Assembly: GCF_004005495.1 (NCBI RefSeq)
Contig: NZ_RZYA01000010.1
Location: 1-64,000 of the forward strand
Source: Streptomyces antnestii
GTDB lineage: Bacteria; Actinomycetota; Actinomycetes; Streptomycetales; Streptomycetaceae
Reading direction: 5' to 3'
Length of the DNA: 64,000 nt
The translations under genes were made by a program, and so were the position numbers. The notes beneath the pieces were generated by a model. That model did no database searches. It worked only from the letters and a program-made list of their open reading frames with translations, and had not been told where the DNA came from. Shown here piece after piece: positions 7,868 through 17,388 of this stretch (position 1 is its first letter; every line of letters starts with the position of its first letter).

Positions 7868-10077
7868 TTGTCGGTGTCGTCCTTCTCGTCGCCCTCTTCA
7901 CCCTCGACGACGGGGATGAGGGAGAGCTTGCCGCGGGAGTCGATCTCGGCGATCTCGACCTGGACCTTGGCACCCACGCCGAGGACGTCCTCGACGTTCT
8001 CCACGCGCTTGCCGCCGGCCAGCTTGCGGATCTGCGAGATGTGCAGCAGGCCGTCCTTGCCCGGGAGCAGGGACACGAACGCACCGAAGGTCGTCGTCTT
8101 CACGACGGTGCCCAGGTAGCGCTCGCCGACCTCCGGCATGGTCGGGTTGGCGATCGAGTTGATCGTGGCGCGCGCGGCCTCGGCCTGCGAGCCCTGCTGG
8201 GCACCGATGTAGATGGTGCCGTCGTCCTCGATCGTGATGTCGGCGCCGGTGTCCTCCTGGATCTGGTTGATCATCTTGCCCTTCGGGCCGATGACCTCAC
8301 CGATCTTGTCCACGGGGATCTTGACCGTGATGATCCGCGGGGCGTTCGGGGACATCTCGTCCGGGACGTCGATGGCCTCGTTCATGACGTCCAGGATGTG
8401 CAGACGCGCGTCACGGGCCTGCTTCAGCGCGGCGGCCAGGACCGAGGCGGGGATGCCGTCGAGCTTGGTGTCGAGCTGGAGCGCGGTCACGAACTGCTTC
8501 GTACCGGCGACCTTGAAGTCCATGTCACCGAACGCGTCCTCCGCACCGAGGATGTCGGTGAGGGCGACGTAGTGCGTCTGGCCGTCGATCTCCTGGGAGA
8601 TGAGACCCATGGCGATACCGGCGACGGCAGCCTTCAGCGGCACACCGGCGTTCAGCAGCGACATGGTGGAGGCGCAGACGGAACCCATGGACGTCGAGCC
8701 GTTGGACCCGAGGGCCTCGGAGACCTGACGGATCGCGTAGGGGAACTCCTCGCGCGTCGGCAGCACCGGCACGATGGCGCGCTCGGCGAGCGCTCCGTGG
8801 CCGATCTCGCGGCGCTTGGGCGAGCCCACGCGGCCGGTCTCACCCACGGAGTACGGCGGGAAGTTGTAGTTGTGCATGTAGCGCTTGCGGGTCACCGGGG
8901 AGAGGGTGTCCAGCTGCTGCTCCATACGGAGCATGTTGAGGGTGGTGACGCCCAGGATCTGGGTCTCGCCACGCTCGAACAGCGCCGAGCCGTGCACGCG
9001 CGGGATGGCCTCGACCTCGGCGGCGAGCGTACGGATGTCCGTCACGCCACGGCCGTCGATGCGGACCTTGTCCTTGATGACGCGCTCGCGGACGAGCTTC
9101 TTCGTCAGCGCGCGGTACGCGGCGGAGATCTCCTTCTCGCGGCCTTCGAAGGCCGGGAGGAGCTTCTCGGCGGCGATCTCCTTGACGCGGTCGAGCTCGG
9201 CCTCGCGCTCCTGCTTGCCGGCGATGGTCAGCGCCTGCGAGAGCTCGGAGGTGACGGCGGCCGAGAGGGCCTCCAGGACGTCGTCCTGGTAGTCGAGGAA
9301 GATCGGGAACTCGGCGGTCGGCTTGGCGGCCTTCGCGGCGAGGTCCGACTGGGCCTTGCAGAGGACCTTGATGAAGGGCTTCGCGGCCTCGAGACCGGCG
9401 GCGACGACCTCCTCGGTGGGGGCCTCGGCGCCGTCCTTGACGAGCTGGATGGTCTTGTCGGTGGCCTCGGCCTCGACCATCATGATCGCGACGTCGCCGT
9501 CCTCGAGGACGCGACCGGCGACGACCATGTCGAAGACGGCGCTCTCGAGCTCGGTGTGCGTCGGGAAGGCGACCCACTGGCCGTCGATCAGCGCGACGCG
9601 GACGCCGCCGACCGGGCCGGAGAAGGGCAGACCGGCCAGCTGCGTGGACGCGGAGGCGGCGTTGATCGCCACGACGTCGTACAGGTGGTCGGGGTTGAGC
9701 GCCATGATCGTGGCGACGACCTGGATCTCGTTACGCAGGCCCTTCTTGAAGGAAGGGCGCAGCGGGCGGTCGATCAGGCGGCAGGTGAGGATCGCGTCCT
9801 CGGAGGGGCGGCCCTCACGGCGGAAGAAGGAGCCGGGGATCTTGCCCGCGGCGTACTGCCGCTCCTCGACGTCCACCGTCAGGGGGAAGAAGTCGAGCTG
9901 GTCCTTGGGCTTCTTCGAGGCGCTCGTGGCCGACAGCACCATGGTGTCGTCGTCCAGGTACGCGACGGCGGAGCCGGCGGCCTGGCGGGCCAGACGGCCC
10001 GTCTCGAAGCGGATGGTGCGGGTGCCGAAGGTGCCGTTGTCGATGACGGCCTCGGCGTAGTGGGTCTCGTTCTCCAC
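7864..10077 (-). CDS. pnp: Polyribonucleotide nucleotidyltransferase (PNPase)
   Basis: Phosphorolytic 3'-5' exoribonuclease that also synthesises RNA 3' tails; in Streptomyces PNPase is regarded as the main RNA 3'-polymerase. The 737-aa protein has two RNase PH domains, a KH domain (KIGEVIGPKGKMINQIQ) and an S1 domain (LGTVVKTTTFGAFVSLLPG), with an acidic tail. I chose GTG at 10077 because GGAGAAAA lies upstream and the protein then begins VENETHYAEAV as I recall for the family; an upstream ATG would add 45 arginine-rich residues. rpsO lies 308 nt upstream, and the downstream peptidase gene overlaps. Confidence 0.95.
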   Translation of the reverse strand: MENETHYAEAVIDNGTFGTRTIRFETGRLARQAAGSAVAYLDDDTMVLSATSASKKPKDQLDFFPLTVDVEERQYAAGKIPGSFFRREGRPSEDAILTCRLIDRPLRPSFKKGLRNEIQVVATIMALNPDHLYDVVAINAASASTQLAGLPFSGPVGGVRVALIDGQWVAFPTHTELESAVFDMVVAGRVLEDGDVAIMMVEAEATDKTIQLVKDGAEAPTEEVVAAGLEAAKPFIKVLCKAQSDLAAKAAKPTAEFPIFLDYQDDVLEALSAAVTSELSQALTIAGKQEREAELDRVKEIAAEKLLPAFEGREKEISAAYRALTKKLVRERVIKDKVRIDGRGVTDIRTLAAEVEAIPRVHGSALFERGETQILGVTTLNMLRMEQQLDTLSPVTRKRYMHNYNFPPYSVGETGRVGSPKRREIGHGALAERAIVPVLPTREEFPYAIRQVSEALGSNGSTSMGSVCASTMSLLNAGVPLKAAVAGIAMGLISQEIDGQTHYVALTDILGAEDAFGDMDFKVAGTKQFVTALQLDTKLDGIPASVLAAALKQARDARLHILDVMNEAIDVPDEMSPNAPRIITVKIPVDKIGEVIGPKGKMINQIQEDTGADITIEDDGTIYIGAQQGSQAEAARATINSIANPTMPEVGERYLGTVVKTTTFGAFVSLLPGKDGLLHISQIRKLAGGKRVENVEDVLGVGAKVQVEIAEIDSRGKLSLIPVVEGEEGDEKDDTDK

Positions 10078-10337
10078 TAGCGTTTTCTCCGTTACTTTTC
10101 GTCTTTTGTCCCTTCGCCCGTGTGGCGGGGGACGGGGGCGGAGAAGCGCGCGTGCGGGCCGGTCTTCGATCGAAGCACCCGGTGCGGACGGAACGCGTCT
10201 CCCGGGGGCCACTACCGAGGACCGGCGGCGGCGAGAGTGCGCTTCTCCTCGTTCGGTAATGCCTGGGTGGTGCTGGGGTGGAGCTTTTGTCGTGCGTCCA
10301 GACTACAAAGCGTCTGTGACAGCGCGCACGTACAGCA

Positions 10338-10376
10338 AAGGGAGCGGCCCCCCTACTCGGTGGGAACCGCTCCCTT
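10338..10376 (-). terminator. rpsO-pnp intergenic hairpin (terminator/RNase III-type site)
   Basis: A 10-bp perfect stem (10338-10347 with 10367-10376) begins about 10 nt after the rpsO stop and is followed on the minus strand by a short T-run (CTTTGCTG). In S. coelicolor the rpsO-pnp spacer is known to hold a hairpin with partial readthrough that RNase III cuts. This element fits that place. The rest of the 308-bp spacer (10078-10385) would hold the pnp promoter and 5' UTR; I could not pick a promoter. Confidence 0.75.
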
Positions 10377-10385
10377 CACGGCGTC

Positions 10386-10673
10386 TTATCGGGCGCCGGC
10401 CGCACCGCGGCGGATGCCGAGGCGCTCGACCAGCACACGGAAGCGCTGGATGTCCTTCTTGGCCAGGTACTGCAGCAGGCGGCGACGCTGGCCGACCAGG
10501 ATCAGCAGACCACGACGGGAGTGGTGGTCGTGCTTGTGCGCCTTGAGGTGCTCGGTCAGGTCCGAGATCCGGCGGGAAAGCATGGCGACCTGGACCTCGG
10601 GGGAGCCGGTGTCGCCCTCCTTCTGGCCGAACTCGCTGATGATCTGCTTCTTCGTAGCGGCGTCGAGCGACAC
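10386..10673 (-). CDS. rpsO: 30S ribosomal protein S15
   Basis: A 95-aa primary 16S rRNA-binding protein of the small subunit, with the conserved HDHHSRRGLL and LVGQRRRLLQYL segments. The GTG at 10673 gives the standard start SLDAATKKQII; an upstream ATG would add 16 non-family residues. It heads the rpsO-pnp unit. In the 190 nt between it and eccD I see no gene, only a GACCGTACGGTC palindrome (10854-10865) touching the eccD stop. Confidence 0.97.
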   Translation of the reverse strand: MSLDAATKKQIISEFGQKEGDTGSPEVQVAMLSRRISDLTEHLKAHKHDHHSRRGLLILVGQRRRLLQYLAKKDIQRFRVLVERLGIRRGAAGAR

Positions 10674-10863
10674 GCGTACTCCTCGTAGTCTTTTCGTGGC
10701 CACCGAGTGCCCCTGGTCCACATCTCAGGGGAGCTTCCGTTACTCGGGAGGCGGGGTCCGCTGGGCGCAGTCTTCAGATTCCGGAGAACCGGGATCCGAG
10801 GGCGCGTACACAAACGGCCGTCACACAGCGTACCAGCCGCTGCGTGTGCACCCGACCGTACGG

Positions 10864-12378
10864 TCAGCCGGTCATCGCGCGGGCCTGTGCGTACACGTCG
10901 AACACGGCGAGCGTCAGCGGTACCAGGGTGAGCAGGACGAACGTCTCCGCGATCTCCATGAAGCGTCCCCAGAAGGGGGAGACCCCGCGGCGGGGCGTGA
11001 TCAGGCCGATCGAGGTGATCAGTGCCGTGGCCGCCGCGATCACCGCGACGAGCCAGACCGTGCGGATGTTGAGGGCCGTGGAGTCGTGCTTCATGAAGAA
11101 GTCGGTCAGGTAGTCCAGCGGCGGGTGGAGCGAGAGGCCGATCCCGAGCAGGACGAGGGCGGCCAGGCCGGCGGCGAGAAGGGAGGCGACCTGCGCGGTG
11201 TAGCGGAAGATCTGGGCGCGCATCAGCATCGCGACGCCGGTGGCGAAGGCGAGGAGCTGGCCCCACACGTCGTGCGAGAAGCCGAGGACGGCCGCGGCAC
11301 CGACGGCCACCAGGGCGCAGCCGCCGACGAGACCGACGAGCAGCTCGTGGCCGCGGCGGGCCTGGGCCGCGATCCGGTCGGCCTCGACGGGCTCCTGATG
11401 TGCGGGGTCGGCGCCGTACTCGCCGCGGGCCATGCTCGGGGGCTCGAAGCCGATGGGGAGGCGGGCGAAGCGCATGGAGAGGCCCGGCAGGAACGCGAGG
11501 GCTCCTACGGAGAGGGGCGCGCACAGGGCGGCCGTCTCGACGGCCGTCAGGTCCGTGAGGATGGCGATGAAGGTCGTGAGCACCCCGACGGCCGACGCGA
11601 AGACGAAGGCCACGAAGGGGCCGTCGCCGCGCGGTGAGACGAGGGTGAGGATCACGGAGGCGATCAGCACGGCGGTGCAGGCCAGGAGGAACTGAAGGCG
11701 GCCGATCCCCTGGTGGTCGGCCAGGGGCAGCAGGCCGGAGCCCGCCACCCCCACGTTCGGCAGGGCGCCGAGGCCGAGGGCGATGGCCGAGCCGTGGTCG
11801 TCGTAGACCCGGGCGCGGATGCCGGCGAGGACGACCAGGAGCAGGCCGGCCACCGCGGCGAGGACGCCCTGGAGGGTGTTCATGTCGTGGTGCGGCTGGG
11901 CCGTCCAGGTGACGAAGGCCAGGAGGGCGGGCAGGACGCCCGCGCCGATGAGGCCCGCGCCGCGGGTCAGCTCGCCGCTCCACAGGGTGCGGTCGCGCGT
12001 GACGGCCGAGGCGACCGCTTCGGAGACGTCGTCGAAGACGGCCGGCGGCAGCGACTCGGAGAACGGGCGCAGGGTGAGCAGCTCGCCGTCGAGGATGCGC
12101 TGCGCGGCGAACGAGCGGGCGCTGTCGAGGACGGTGCCGTCACGGCGTACGAGGTGGTAGCCGACCGGAGCGCCCTCGGCGGGGCTCTGCTGGGAGAGCC
12201 GCAGGATCTCCGGGTAGAGGTCGGCGACGGGTACGTCGTCGGGCAGTGCCACGTCGATCCGGCTGTCGGGCGCGACGATGGTGACGCGGCAGAAGCCGAG
12301 GCCCGTTCCGGCCCCCGAAGGGGCTCCGGTACCCGCTGCGCCGGTCGCGCCGGCCGTCGCGGAAGCGGAAGCCGTCAT
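10864..12378 (-). CDS. eccD: Type VII (ESX) secretion integral membrane protein EccD
   Basis: The channel-forming membrane subunit of the ESX machine. After an Ala/Gly-rich N-terminus comes a ubiquitin-like domain at about residues 28-115 (CRVTIVAPDSRIDVALPDDV), then a linker and roughly eleven hydrophobic helices to the end, with 504 aa as usual for EccD. I chose the ATG at 12378, preceded by GGTGAG; an upstream start would add 46 residues of repetitive character. It is divergent from eccC, with which its product would assemble along with EccB and EccE. Confidence 0.9.
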   Translation of the reverse strand: MTASASATAGATGAAGTGAPSGAGTGLGFCRVTIVAPDSRIDVALPDDVPVADLYPEILRLSQQSPAEGAPVGYHLVRRDGTVLDSARSFAAQRILDGELLTLRPFSESLPPAVFDDVSEAVASAVTRDRTLWSGELTRGAGLIGAGVLPALLAFVTWTAQPHHDMNTLQGVLAAVAGLLLVVLAGIRARVYDDHGSAIALGLGALPNVGVAGSGLLPLADHQGIGRLQFLLACTAVLIASVILTLVSPRGDGPFVAFVFASAVGVLTTFIAILTDLTAVETAALCAPLSVGALAFLPGLSMRFARLPIGFEPPSMARGEYGADPAHQEPVEADRIAAQARRGHELLVGLVGGCALVAVGAAAVLGFSHDVWGQLLAFATGVAMLMRAQIFRYTAQVASLLAAGLAALVLLGIGLSLHPPLDYLTDFFMKHDSTALNIRTVWLVAVIAAATALITSIGLITPRRGVSPFWGRFMEIAETFVLLTLVPLTLAVFDVYAQARAMTG

Positions 12379-12709
12379 GCTCACCTGCTGTTCCCCCTCG
12401 GTTGGTGTGTCCGGCCGTGCAGCCGTGGTGCGTGCAGCCGTATGTGGAGGTGTTGTGTACGTCGCTTGCGCGCGTTCCCGCCGCCCGTCAACAGGGCTTC
12501 CAGGACCGGCGTTCACGGTCCGCGCTCGCCCCCGACCGCGTGAAATGCCCTGATTCCCCGGGCGGATCCACGGTGCTCGACTGCACCTCCGGCACCCTAC
12601 CGCCCACCGTTGTCAGTGACCGTCAGTAGGATCGCAAATCACGATCGACGTCCGCCTGACACGGGGCGGCGGACGGAACACCTCGGTCCGGCAAGGGAAT
12701 TGGTGCGAA
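12379..12709. other. Divergent promoter region between eccD and eccC
   Basis: A 331-bp spacer without a supported gene. It should contain promoters for both core ESX genes. I see an 11-nt direct repeat, CGTGCAGCCGT, at 12416-12426 and 12431-12441, and short GTCAGT repeats near 12613 and 12622. I could not identify a -35/-10 pair with normal spacing. Confidence 0.5.
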
Positions 12710-15700
12710 GTGAGTCACATCGTCGTGAAGCGCCCGCCTCGGGCGCTGCCGTCCGAAGTGCCCACAGAAGAGGTGGTCCTGCAGCCTCCGCCCGAGCTGC
12801 CGCGCGGGCAGCAGGAAGGCGCGATGATGCAGCTCCTGCCGATGCTCGGCATGGGCGGATCCGTCGTGTTCTTCTTCAGCAACCCCAACGGTCATCCGTT
12901 CATGAAGATCATGGGCATGGTGATGATCGCGTCGACGCTCGCCATGGGCATCTCGATGCTGGTGCGCTACCGGCGCGGCACTCAGGGCCAGATGTCGGAC
13001 ATGCGTCGCGATTACCTCCGTTATCTGTCGCAAACCCGGCGCGAGGCCACGAAGACCGCGAAGGCGCAGCGCGACGCGCAGTACTACCTGCACCCCTCCC
13101 CCGAGCAGTTGTGGGCGCTGGTCGCCGAGGGCAGCCGCGTCTGGGAGCGGCGCACGGGCGACGAGGACTTCGGACAGGTGCGCGTCGGACTCGGCCCGCA
13201 GGGGCTCGCCACGCCGCTGATCCCGCCGCAGACCGCGCCCGTGGACGAGCTGGAGCCGCTCACGGCGGGCGCCATGCAGCGCTTCCTCGCCGCGCACGGC
13301 ACGCTCGAGGACCTGCCCATGGCGGTCTCGCTGCGCGCCTTCTACCACGTGACGGTCAGCGGTGAGCCGCAGACGGTACGCGGCACGGCCCGCGCCCTTG
13401 TCAGCTCGCTGGCGTCGCTGCACTCCCCCGAGGACCTGGTGATCGCCGTGGCGACGGGCCGGGAGGCCGCGCCGCAGTGGGAGTGGGCCAAGTGGCTGCC
13501 GCACAGCCAGGCCCCGGGCCAGACGGACGGCGCCGGCAGCCGCCGGCTCATCACCACCGACCCGATGGAGCTGGAGGCGATGCTGACCACGCGCCTCCAG
13601 GGCCGTCCGCGCTTCCACCCCGGCGGTGCGCCCGTCCCCGAGCAGCCGCATCTCGTCGTCGTCCTCGACGGGGTGTCCCTGCCGCCGGTGTCGATGCTCG
13701 CCAGCCCGGAGGGCCTGCAGGGTGTGTCGGTCGTCGAGGTCGTACCGGGCGACCTGACGACGGGCCGCGGCGACCTCTCCATCGTCGTGCAGCCCCGCTA
13801 CCTGACGCTGGAGTCGACGCACGGTGTGGTCTACGAGGGCACGCCCGACCTGCTGTCCTACGAGGCCGCGGACGCGCTGGCGCGGCAGTTGGCGCCGCTG
13901 CGCATGGCCACGGGCGGCGACAGCGACGACGAACCGCTGCTGGCCAACCTCGAGTTCACCGATCTGATGAACCTGGGCGACGCGGCCACCGTCGACACCA
14001 AGCGCACCTGGCGGCCGCGCTCGCAGTCCGAGCGGCTGCGCGTGCCGATCGGTGTCGGTGACGACGGCCGGCCCGTGATGCTGGACCTCAAGGAGGCGGC
14101 GCAGGAGGGCATGGGCCCGCACGGTCTGTGTGTCGGTGCGACGGGTTCCGGTAAGTCGGAGCTCCTGCGCACCCTGGTGCTCGGCCTCGCGGTCACGCAC
14201 TCCTCGGAGACGCTGAACTTCGTACTCGCCGACTTCAAGGGTGGTGCGACGTTCGCGGGCATGGCCCAGATGCCGCACGTCGCGGCGGTCATCACGAACC
14301 TCGCGGACGACCTGACCCTCGTCGACCGCATGGGCGACTCCATCCGCGGTGAGCTCAACCGCCGCCAGGAGATGCTCCGCGACGCGGGCAACTACGCGAA
14401 CATCCACGACTACGAGAAGGCGCGCGCGGCCGGCGCCCCGCTCCAGCCGATCCCGTCCCTCGTTCTGGTGATCGACGAGTTCAGCGAGCTGTTGACGGCG
14501 AAGCCGGACTTCATCGAGATGTTCGTGCAGATCGGCCGCATCGGCCGTTCCCTCGGCGTGCATCTGCTCCTCGCCTCGCAGCGCCTCGAAGAGGGCCGGC
14601 TGCGCGGCCTCGAGACCTACCTCTCGTACCGGATCGGTCTGCGGACGTTCTCCGCCGCCGAGTCGCGCGCCGCGCTCGGTGTGCCGGACGCGTACGAGCT
14701 GCCGAACGTGCCGGGTTCCGGCTTCCTGAAGTACGGCACGGACGAGATGGTCCGCTTCAAGGCTGCGTACGTGTCCGGGACGTACCGCACCGGTCCCGCG
14801 CAGGCCGCGGTGCCGGGCGGAACGCTGCCGGTGGACCGTCGTCCGGTGCTGTTCACGGCGGCCGAGGTGCCGGTGCAGTACGTGGCGGTGCCCCAGCAGC
14901 GCCCCGAGACGGCAGCGGCCAAGACCGACGACGCGCTGGCGGACACCGTCCTCGACGTGATCGTGCGCCGGCTTGAGGCGCAGGGTCCGGCGGCCCACCA
15001 GGTGTGGCTGCCGCCCCTGGACAGCCCGCCGTCGCTCGACAGCCTCCTGCCCGGTCTGGCCCCCGTACAGGGCCGCGGCCTCACGCAGCCGGGCTACGAG
15101 GGCGCGGGGCGCCTGGTCGTTCCCGTCGGCCTCGTCGACAAGCCGTACGAGCAGCGGCGCGACCCGCTGTGGGTCGACTTCTCCGGTGCCGCCGGCCATA
15201 TGCAGATCCTGGGTGGCCCGCAGTCCGGTAAGTCGACGCTGCTGCGTTCGCTCATCGCCTCGTTCGCGCTGACGCACACCCCGTACGAAGTGCAGTTCTA
15301 CGGGCTCGACTTCGGTGGTGGCGGTCTGGCGGCCGTCTCCGGGCTTCCGCACGTCGGCGGGGTGGCCTCGCGCCTCGACCCCGAGAAGGTGCGCCGCACG
15401 GTCTCCGAGGTCTACGGCGTGATGATGCGCCGCGAGGAGTACTTCCGCTCGGCGGGCATCGCCTCGATCGCCGACTTCCGCGCGCGCAGGGCCCGCGGTG
15501 ACATCTCGGTCACCGACCAGCCGTGGGGTGACGTGTTCCTCCTCATCGACGGCTGGGGCAACTTCCGTACGGACTACGAGGGCCTGGAGCCCGCGGTGCT
15601 CGACATCGCGGCCCGCGGCCTGGGCTACGGCATCCACCTGGTGCTCACGGCCTCGCGGTCCATGGAGGTCAGGGCGAACATGAAGGACCACCTCATGAAC

Positions 15701-16687
15701 CGCCTCGAGCTGCGGCTCGGCGACACCATGGACTCCGAGTTCGACCGCAAGGTCGCGGCGAACGTGCCGACGGGCGTGCCAGGGCGTGGCCAGTCGCCGC
15801 AGAAGCAGCACTTCATGGCGGCGGTCCCCCGTATCGACGGCCTCACGTCGGACACGGACCTCGCCGAGGCCACGGCGGCGCTGACCGCCGAGGTGACGCG
15901 GCACTGGACGGCGCCCGGCGCCCCCGAAGTGCGGCTGCTCCCGCGCGAGTTCGCGGCGGACCGGCTGCCCCCGGGCAACCTGTTCCCGGACCGCGGTATC
16001 TCCTTCGCGCTCGACGAGGACAACCTGGAGCCGGTGTTCCTCGACTTCGAGCAGGACCCGTTCTTCCTCATCTTCGGAGAGAGCGAGTCCGGCAAGTCGA
16101 ACCTGCTGCGCCTGCTCATCAAGCGCCTCACCGAGCGCTACGACGGCAACTCGTGCAAGCTCTTCGTGGTCGACAACCGTCGCGCCCTCCTGGACGTGAC
16201 CCCGGCGTCGCACCTGGCGGAGTACATCCCCATGTCGAACTCGATGGGGCACCACATGGACGCGCTCGCCGACCTGATGCAGCGGCGTACGCCGACGGCC
16301 GAGGTGACGGCGCAGCAGTTGCGCGACCGCAGCTGGTGGCGCGGGCCGAACGTCTTCGTGATCATCGACGACTACGACCTGGTCTCCACGTCGAGCGGCA
16401 ACCCGCTCTCGGGCCTGACGGAACTGCTCCCGTTCGCGCGGGACGTCGGCGTCCGCTTCATCATCGCCCGCTCCTCCGCGGGCGGTGGCCGGGCCGCGTA
16501 CGAGCCGTTCATCCAGCGCATGAAGGAGCTCGGCGCCCAGGGCCTCGTCCTCGCGGGCGACCCGGGCGAGGGCGAGCTCCTCGGCGGGGTGCGGCCGCGG
16601 CCGATGCCGGCGGGCCGGGGTGTCTTCGTCTCCCGCAAGCGCGGGAAGCCGCTGGTCCAGACGGGACTCATGCCGTCTGATCACTGA
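12710..16687 (+). CDS. eccC: Type VII secretion ATPase EccC (fused EccCa-EccCb)
   Basis: The FtsK/SpoIIIE-type motor of the ESX system, which recognises Esx substrates. At 1325 aa it is a single chain, unlike the split form of mycobacterial ESX-1. Two N-terminal transmembrane helices lie at about residues 40-85. Three ATPase domains follow with P-loops GATGSGKS (about 475-482), GPQSGKS (about 836-842) and GESESGKS (about 1123-1130). All three keep the lysine, though the second and third vary in the glycines. Walker B-like stretches are visible as SLVLVIDEF and VFVIIDDYD. The GTG start has only a weak ribosome-binding site but gives the conserved N-terminus SHIVVKRPPRALP. Three hairpins follow the gene. 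Confidence 0.95.
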   Translation: MSHIVVKRPPRALPSEVPTEEVVLQPPPELPRGQQEGAMMQLLPMLGMGGSVVFFFSNPNGHPFMKIMGMVMIASTLAMGISMLVRYRRGTQGQMSDMRRDYLRYLSQTRREATKTAKAQRDAQYYLHPSPEQLWALVAEGSRVWERRTGDEDFGQVRVGLGPQGLATPLIPPQTAPVDELEPLTAGAMQRFLAAHGTLEDLPMAVSLRAFYHVTVSGEPQTVRGTARALVSSLASLHSPEDLVIAVATGREAAPQWEWAKWLPHSQAPGQTDGAGSRRLITTDPMELEAMLTTRLQGRPRFHPGGAPVPEQPHLVVVLDGVSLPPVSMLASPEGLQGVSVVEVVPGDLTTGRGDLSIVVQPRYLTLESTHGVVYEGTPDLLSYEAADALARQLAPLRMATGGDSDDEPLLANLEFTDLMNLGDAATVDTKRTWRPRSQSERLRVPIGVGDDGRPVMLDLKEAAQEGMGPHGLCVGATGSGKSELLRTLVLGLAVTHSSETLNFVLADFKGGATFAGMAQMPHVAAVITNLADDLTLVDRMGDSIRGELNRRQEMLRDAGNYANIHDYEKARAAGAPLQPIPSLVLVIDEFSELLTAKPDFIEMFVQIGRIGRSLGVHLLLASQRLEEGRLRGLETYLSYRIGLRTFSAAESRAALGVPDAYELPNVPGSGFLKYGTDEMVRFKAAYVSGTYRTGPAQAAVPGGTLPVDRRPVLFTAAEVPVQYVAVPQQRPETAAAKTDDALADTVLDVIVRRLEAQGPAAHQVWLPPLDSPPSLDSLLPGLAPVQGRGLTQPGYEGAGRLVVPVGLVDKPYEQRRDPLWVDFSGAAGHMQILGGPQSGKSTLLRSLIASFALTHTPYEVQFYGLDFGGGGLAAVSGLPHVGGVASRLDPEKVRRTVSEVYGVMMRREEYFRSAGIASIADFRARRARGDISVTDQPWGDVFLLIDGWGNFRTDYEGLEPAVLDIAARGLGYGIHLVLTASRSMEVRANMKDHLMNRLELRLGDTMDSEFDRKVAANVPTGVPGRGQSPQKQHFMAAVPRIDGLTSDTDLAEATAALTAEVTRHWTAPGAPEVRLLPREFAADRLPPGNLFPDRGISFALDEDNLEPVFLDFEQDPFFLIFGESESGKSNLLRLLIKRLTERYDGNSCKLFVVDNRRALLDVTPASHLAEYIPMSNSMGHHMDALADLMQRRTPTAEVTAQQLRDRSWWRGPNVFVIIDDYDLVSTSSGNPLSGLTELLPFARDVGVRFIIARSSAGGGRAAYEPFIQRMKELGAQGLVLAGDPGEGELLGGVRPRPMPAGRGVFVSRKRGKPLVQTGLMPSDH

Positions 16688-16739
16688 CCCGTCCGGGCAG
16701 TGCCCCGTCCGTTCACTGCCCGTCCGGGCGGTGCCCCGT
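16688..16739 (+). repeat. 21-nt direct repeat with embedded 9-bp hairpin after eccC
   Basis: A 21-nt unit with core GTCCGGGCRGTGCCCC occurs at 16688-16708 and again at 16719-16739 (20 of 21 identical), with a partial third copy near 16746. The arms 16694-16702 and 16714-16722 pair as a 9-bp stem, so the repeat may serve as the eccC terminator. Confidence 0.6.
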
Positions 16740-16759
16740 TTTGAGCAGTGACCCGTCTG

Positions 16760-16796
16760 ACGGAACTGTGGCGTATCCAGACCGTCACAGTTCCGT
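16760..16796. terminator. 11-bp hairpin between eccC and the next gene
   Basis: A perfect stem of ACGGAACTGTG (16760-16770) with its complement at 16786-16796 encloses a 15-nt loop. It may be a terminator or an operator-like dyad upstream of the gene at 16933. A 7-bp stem follows at 16808-16833. Confidence 0.45.
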
Positions 16797-16851
16797 AAGG
16801 CGGCTTGAACTGACTGGATCGCTCTGGTCAGTTGGGTGCGATGTGAAGCGC

Positions 16852-16889
16852 CCGCCCCGCCCTCCGCGACCTCCGCGAGGGCGGGGCGG
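16852..16889. terminator. 12-bp GC-rich hairpin in the leader of the gene at 16933
   Basis: The arms 16852-16863 and 16878-16889 are perfect complements with a 14-nt loop, 43 nt before the next start codon. It could terminate eccC readthrough or lie in the 5' UTR of the downstream operon. Confidence 0.45.
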
Positions 16890-16932
16890 ACAGCACGGGA
16901 GCACGTCCGCGACACGGGGAAGGTGTCAGTCG

Positions 16933-17385
16933 ATGGCCTGGGACGAGTGGGAGCAGCTCAAGGCGAACGCCCAGCAGAGGGGGGACGCCAAGATGCAGTT
17001 GAACCAGCTTGCCGATCCGGGCGGCGGCGGTGGCGGTGAGAACACCCAGGGCGACCTGACGGTCGACTTCCCCGACCTGGCGGCCATCGGCGACGCGGCC
17101 TACCGGCTGCGCACCCGTATGGACCGCGAGAGCGACCACGCGCGGATCTCCTCGATGAACGCCGCCGGCGGGCTCAAGGCGGAGTTCGCCATCGGCAAGG
17201 CCCTGGACCATGTGGCCGTGCGGTGGGTGGACCAGGTGCAGTCCCTCCTCGACGCCTGCGCCCACATCTCGAACCACCTCGACTACACCAAGGGCGCGCA
17301 CAAGGGCGACGAGGAGCACATCTACGGCGTCATCAGCAGTATCTCCACCCTGGACAAGGGCTTCGACGAGAAGCGGGGGAACTGA
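16933..17385 (+). CDS. Small helical protein, likely ESX substrate partner
   Basis: A 150-aa protein of unknown function beginning MAWDEWEQLK, with a Gly-rich linker at about 29-36 and then predicted helices (AIGDAAYRLRTRMDRESDHA; VRWVDQVQSLLDACAHISNH). I chose the ATG at 16933 with GGAAGG upstream because longer starts would translate through a hairpin into arginine-rich sequence. It lies 3 nt before the 689-aa WXG-type gene. Small alpha-helical partners of this kind are known to pair with large type VII substrates (WXG/LXG proteins). That role is inferred from position and helical composition only. Confidence 0.75.
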   Translation: MAWDEWEQLKANAQQRGDAKMQLNQLADPGGGGGGENTQGDLTVDFPDLAAIGDAAYRLRTRMDRESDHARISSMNAAGGLKAEFAIGKALDHVAVRWVDQVQSLLDACAHISNHLDYTKGAHKGDEEHIYGVISSISTLDKGFDEKRGN

Positions 17386-17388
17386 CCG

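Noticed and set aside
10078..10212. A 45-residue N-terminal extension of PNPase
   Set aside because: Arg/Pro-rich, unlike the family, and a clear ribosome-binding site precedes the GTG at 10077.
12623..16915. A 1430-aa open frame antisense to eccC
   Set aside because: It is a shadow of GC-biased codons; the sense strand carries three ATPase P-loops and FtsK-type motifs, and the antisense product is Arg/His/Gly-rich without domains.
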